From assembly GCF_003945595.2 (NCBI RefSeq), contig NW_024105087.1:2981001-3045000 (forward strand): a DNA stretch of 64,000 nucleotides. The letters are read 5' to 3'. Position 1 is the stretch's first letter. Each line of letters opens with the position of its first letter. Under the pieces are notes generated by a model. It was not told the origin of the DNA and did no database searches. It worked only from the letters and a program-made list of their open reading frames with translations. Below, in pieces: positions 62,769 to 64,000 of this stretch. This stretch comes from Pipra filicauda (lineage: Eukaryota > Chordata > Aves > Passeriformes > Pipridae). Made by a program: the position numbers and the translations under genes.

Positions 62769-64000
62769 TCAAAAGGGAAGCCTCTAGAATGTGGCTTAAA
62801 TATCAAACTGCCACTTTCATACACAAAGTCATAAAGTATCTTCTGCTGTCTCTTCTTTCTTGTGACCCAAGATAGTTTTCTTCTGGTACTTGTGTTTCTC
62901 ATAGATCATTTTTTATGTCTTTGCCACTAGGATTTGAGAAAATTGCTTGAATATACTGTAATGCACTGAAGTTAAGTGTCACTGTTCTTTTGAGTCACTA
63001 CACTTGCTGAGATGTGCTAAAACTTGCTGATTTGTCTTAGTGAAGTAATTCAGTGCTGTAGCAGTGAGACAAGATAAAACCAACTGCAAGACATAGCAAG
63101 TAACTTCTGTTTCTGAAGGACTTAGTTTATTAAAATGATTGTACGTGTATGGTATTTACGTCAAACCAAGAGGATTCTGGATCTGATATGATGTTGTGTT
63201 CTATTAGATTGGGGGTTAGAGTGCAGGAGTCTTATTTTTTCTCTTTGTCTGATACCATGACAGTATATCTTTTAGTTCTTCAGATGACCTCTCTGAACTT
63301 AAAGTGCATATTTTTAAAATACCAACTAGGCAAAGAATTGTGTCCCCAACCATCTCCCAAAAATAAATCATACCACTTCCTTGTATGCCCTGTATTATAA
63401 CCACAGCAGATGACTTATTTTAAAGATATTTTATCCTTTTTTTTCAGAGGAGCAGAAGCATTAGTGTGAAGGATGAAAGATCATTTAAAATAGGAATAAG
63501 ATACTTCTTCAATTCCAGGTAAGCAACCTCAAATTTCCCCAGATTTACTTGCAACAGGAGAAGCACATGTACAGACACTTAGCACAGAGCTGCTGAAAAG
63601 AGGTAGCTTGTCAAATTTTCTGCCATGTTCTAGATAACTCTGTGTTAAATGCAACTTTCCTCCCTTTTTGTCTTCACTCTGGGGATATAAGGGCATAACA
63701 GCAACGTTAAGAGGCTTCTGACAGGTTTTTTTCATCAGTAGGTAAATTCAGTATTCTTTGGGGTATGTATGTCCCTGAAGAACAGAAGGAAGAAATAAAA
63801 AGCTCATCTTGAATGAGTATTCTTACAATAAACACTTGTGTAAATAGGAATGATGTAATACACACATTATTCTTTAGAATTAAGATTTCCCTTTGGAGTT
63901 AGCAGGCAATTCAGTGTCAAATTTGAGGCAGGAATTGAACCAAGATGCTAATAGATTTTGGGGTTTTTTTTTTCCTCTGTTGCAACAACTCTCATTTCCT
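62769..64000. other. Intergenic sequence to the right edge, no gene seen
   Basis: AT-rich sequence; short open frames at 63149-63404 lie on both strands over the same bases. No exon, repeat family or RNA gene was recognised. Confidence 0.6.

Overview
This window looks like nuclear DNA from a bird. It has long AT-rich non-coding stretches and one recognisable vertebrate gene exon. The only dispersed repeats I recognise are CR1 LINE fragments, several with the characteristic ATTCTATGATTCTATG-type 3' terminus. Their abundance, with no Alu/L1-like or other poly(A)-tailed SINE sequence seen, fits birds better than mammals; a crocodilian or turtle cannot be strictly excluded. I see no bacterial, viral, CRISPR or operon-like content.

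The one gene is EDNRA, the endothelin receptor type A, a class A GPCR. It lies on the minus strand at the left end. The first coding exon (exon 2 of the gene, coding part 8084-8485) encodes the start codon, signal peptide, extracellular N-terminus, TM1 and most of TM2, and ends in phase 0 at a GT donor. An 81-nt 5' UTR segment (8486-8566) precedes the ATG in the same exon, after a strong pyrimidine-tract/AG acceptor. Bases 1-8083 are the start of the next intron; the exon with TM3 was looked for and not found, so the rest of the gene lies off the left edge. About 2.4 kb upstream of the exon is a CpG island (about 10975-11560) that should hold the promoter and the non-coding first exon.

From about 11.6 kb to the right end (about 52 kb) I find no exon I can support. 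This fits the large intergenic interval on the 5' side of EDNRA in other vertebrates, where TTC29 is the next gene, but no TTC29 exon was recognised. The interval holds CR1 fragments at about 14.4, 14.7, 15.7-16.5, 28.4, 29.6, 43.5, 54.0-54.5, 57.3-57.7 (ancient) and 62.75 kb. It also holds homopolymer tracts and a degenerate tandem repeat at 26.8-27.15 kb with an unusually well-paired hairpin. Several AT-rich stretches are rich in homeodomain-, SOX- or GATA-type motifs and are plausible, unproven enhancers.

I do not see a novel multi-gene system. The best leads are the 24-bp-stem hairpin at 26860-26920, an Asn-to-Ile replacement at position 2.61 of the receptor, and an internally deleted CR1 copy with a 15-bp tandem duplication at its deletion joint. 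Most of the short open frames in the window are random AT-rich or CR1-derived frames and are not annotated as genes.
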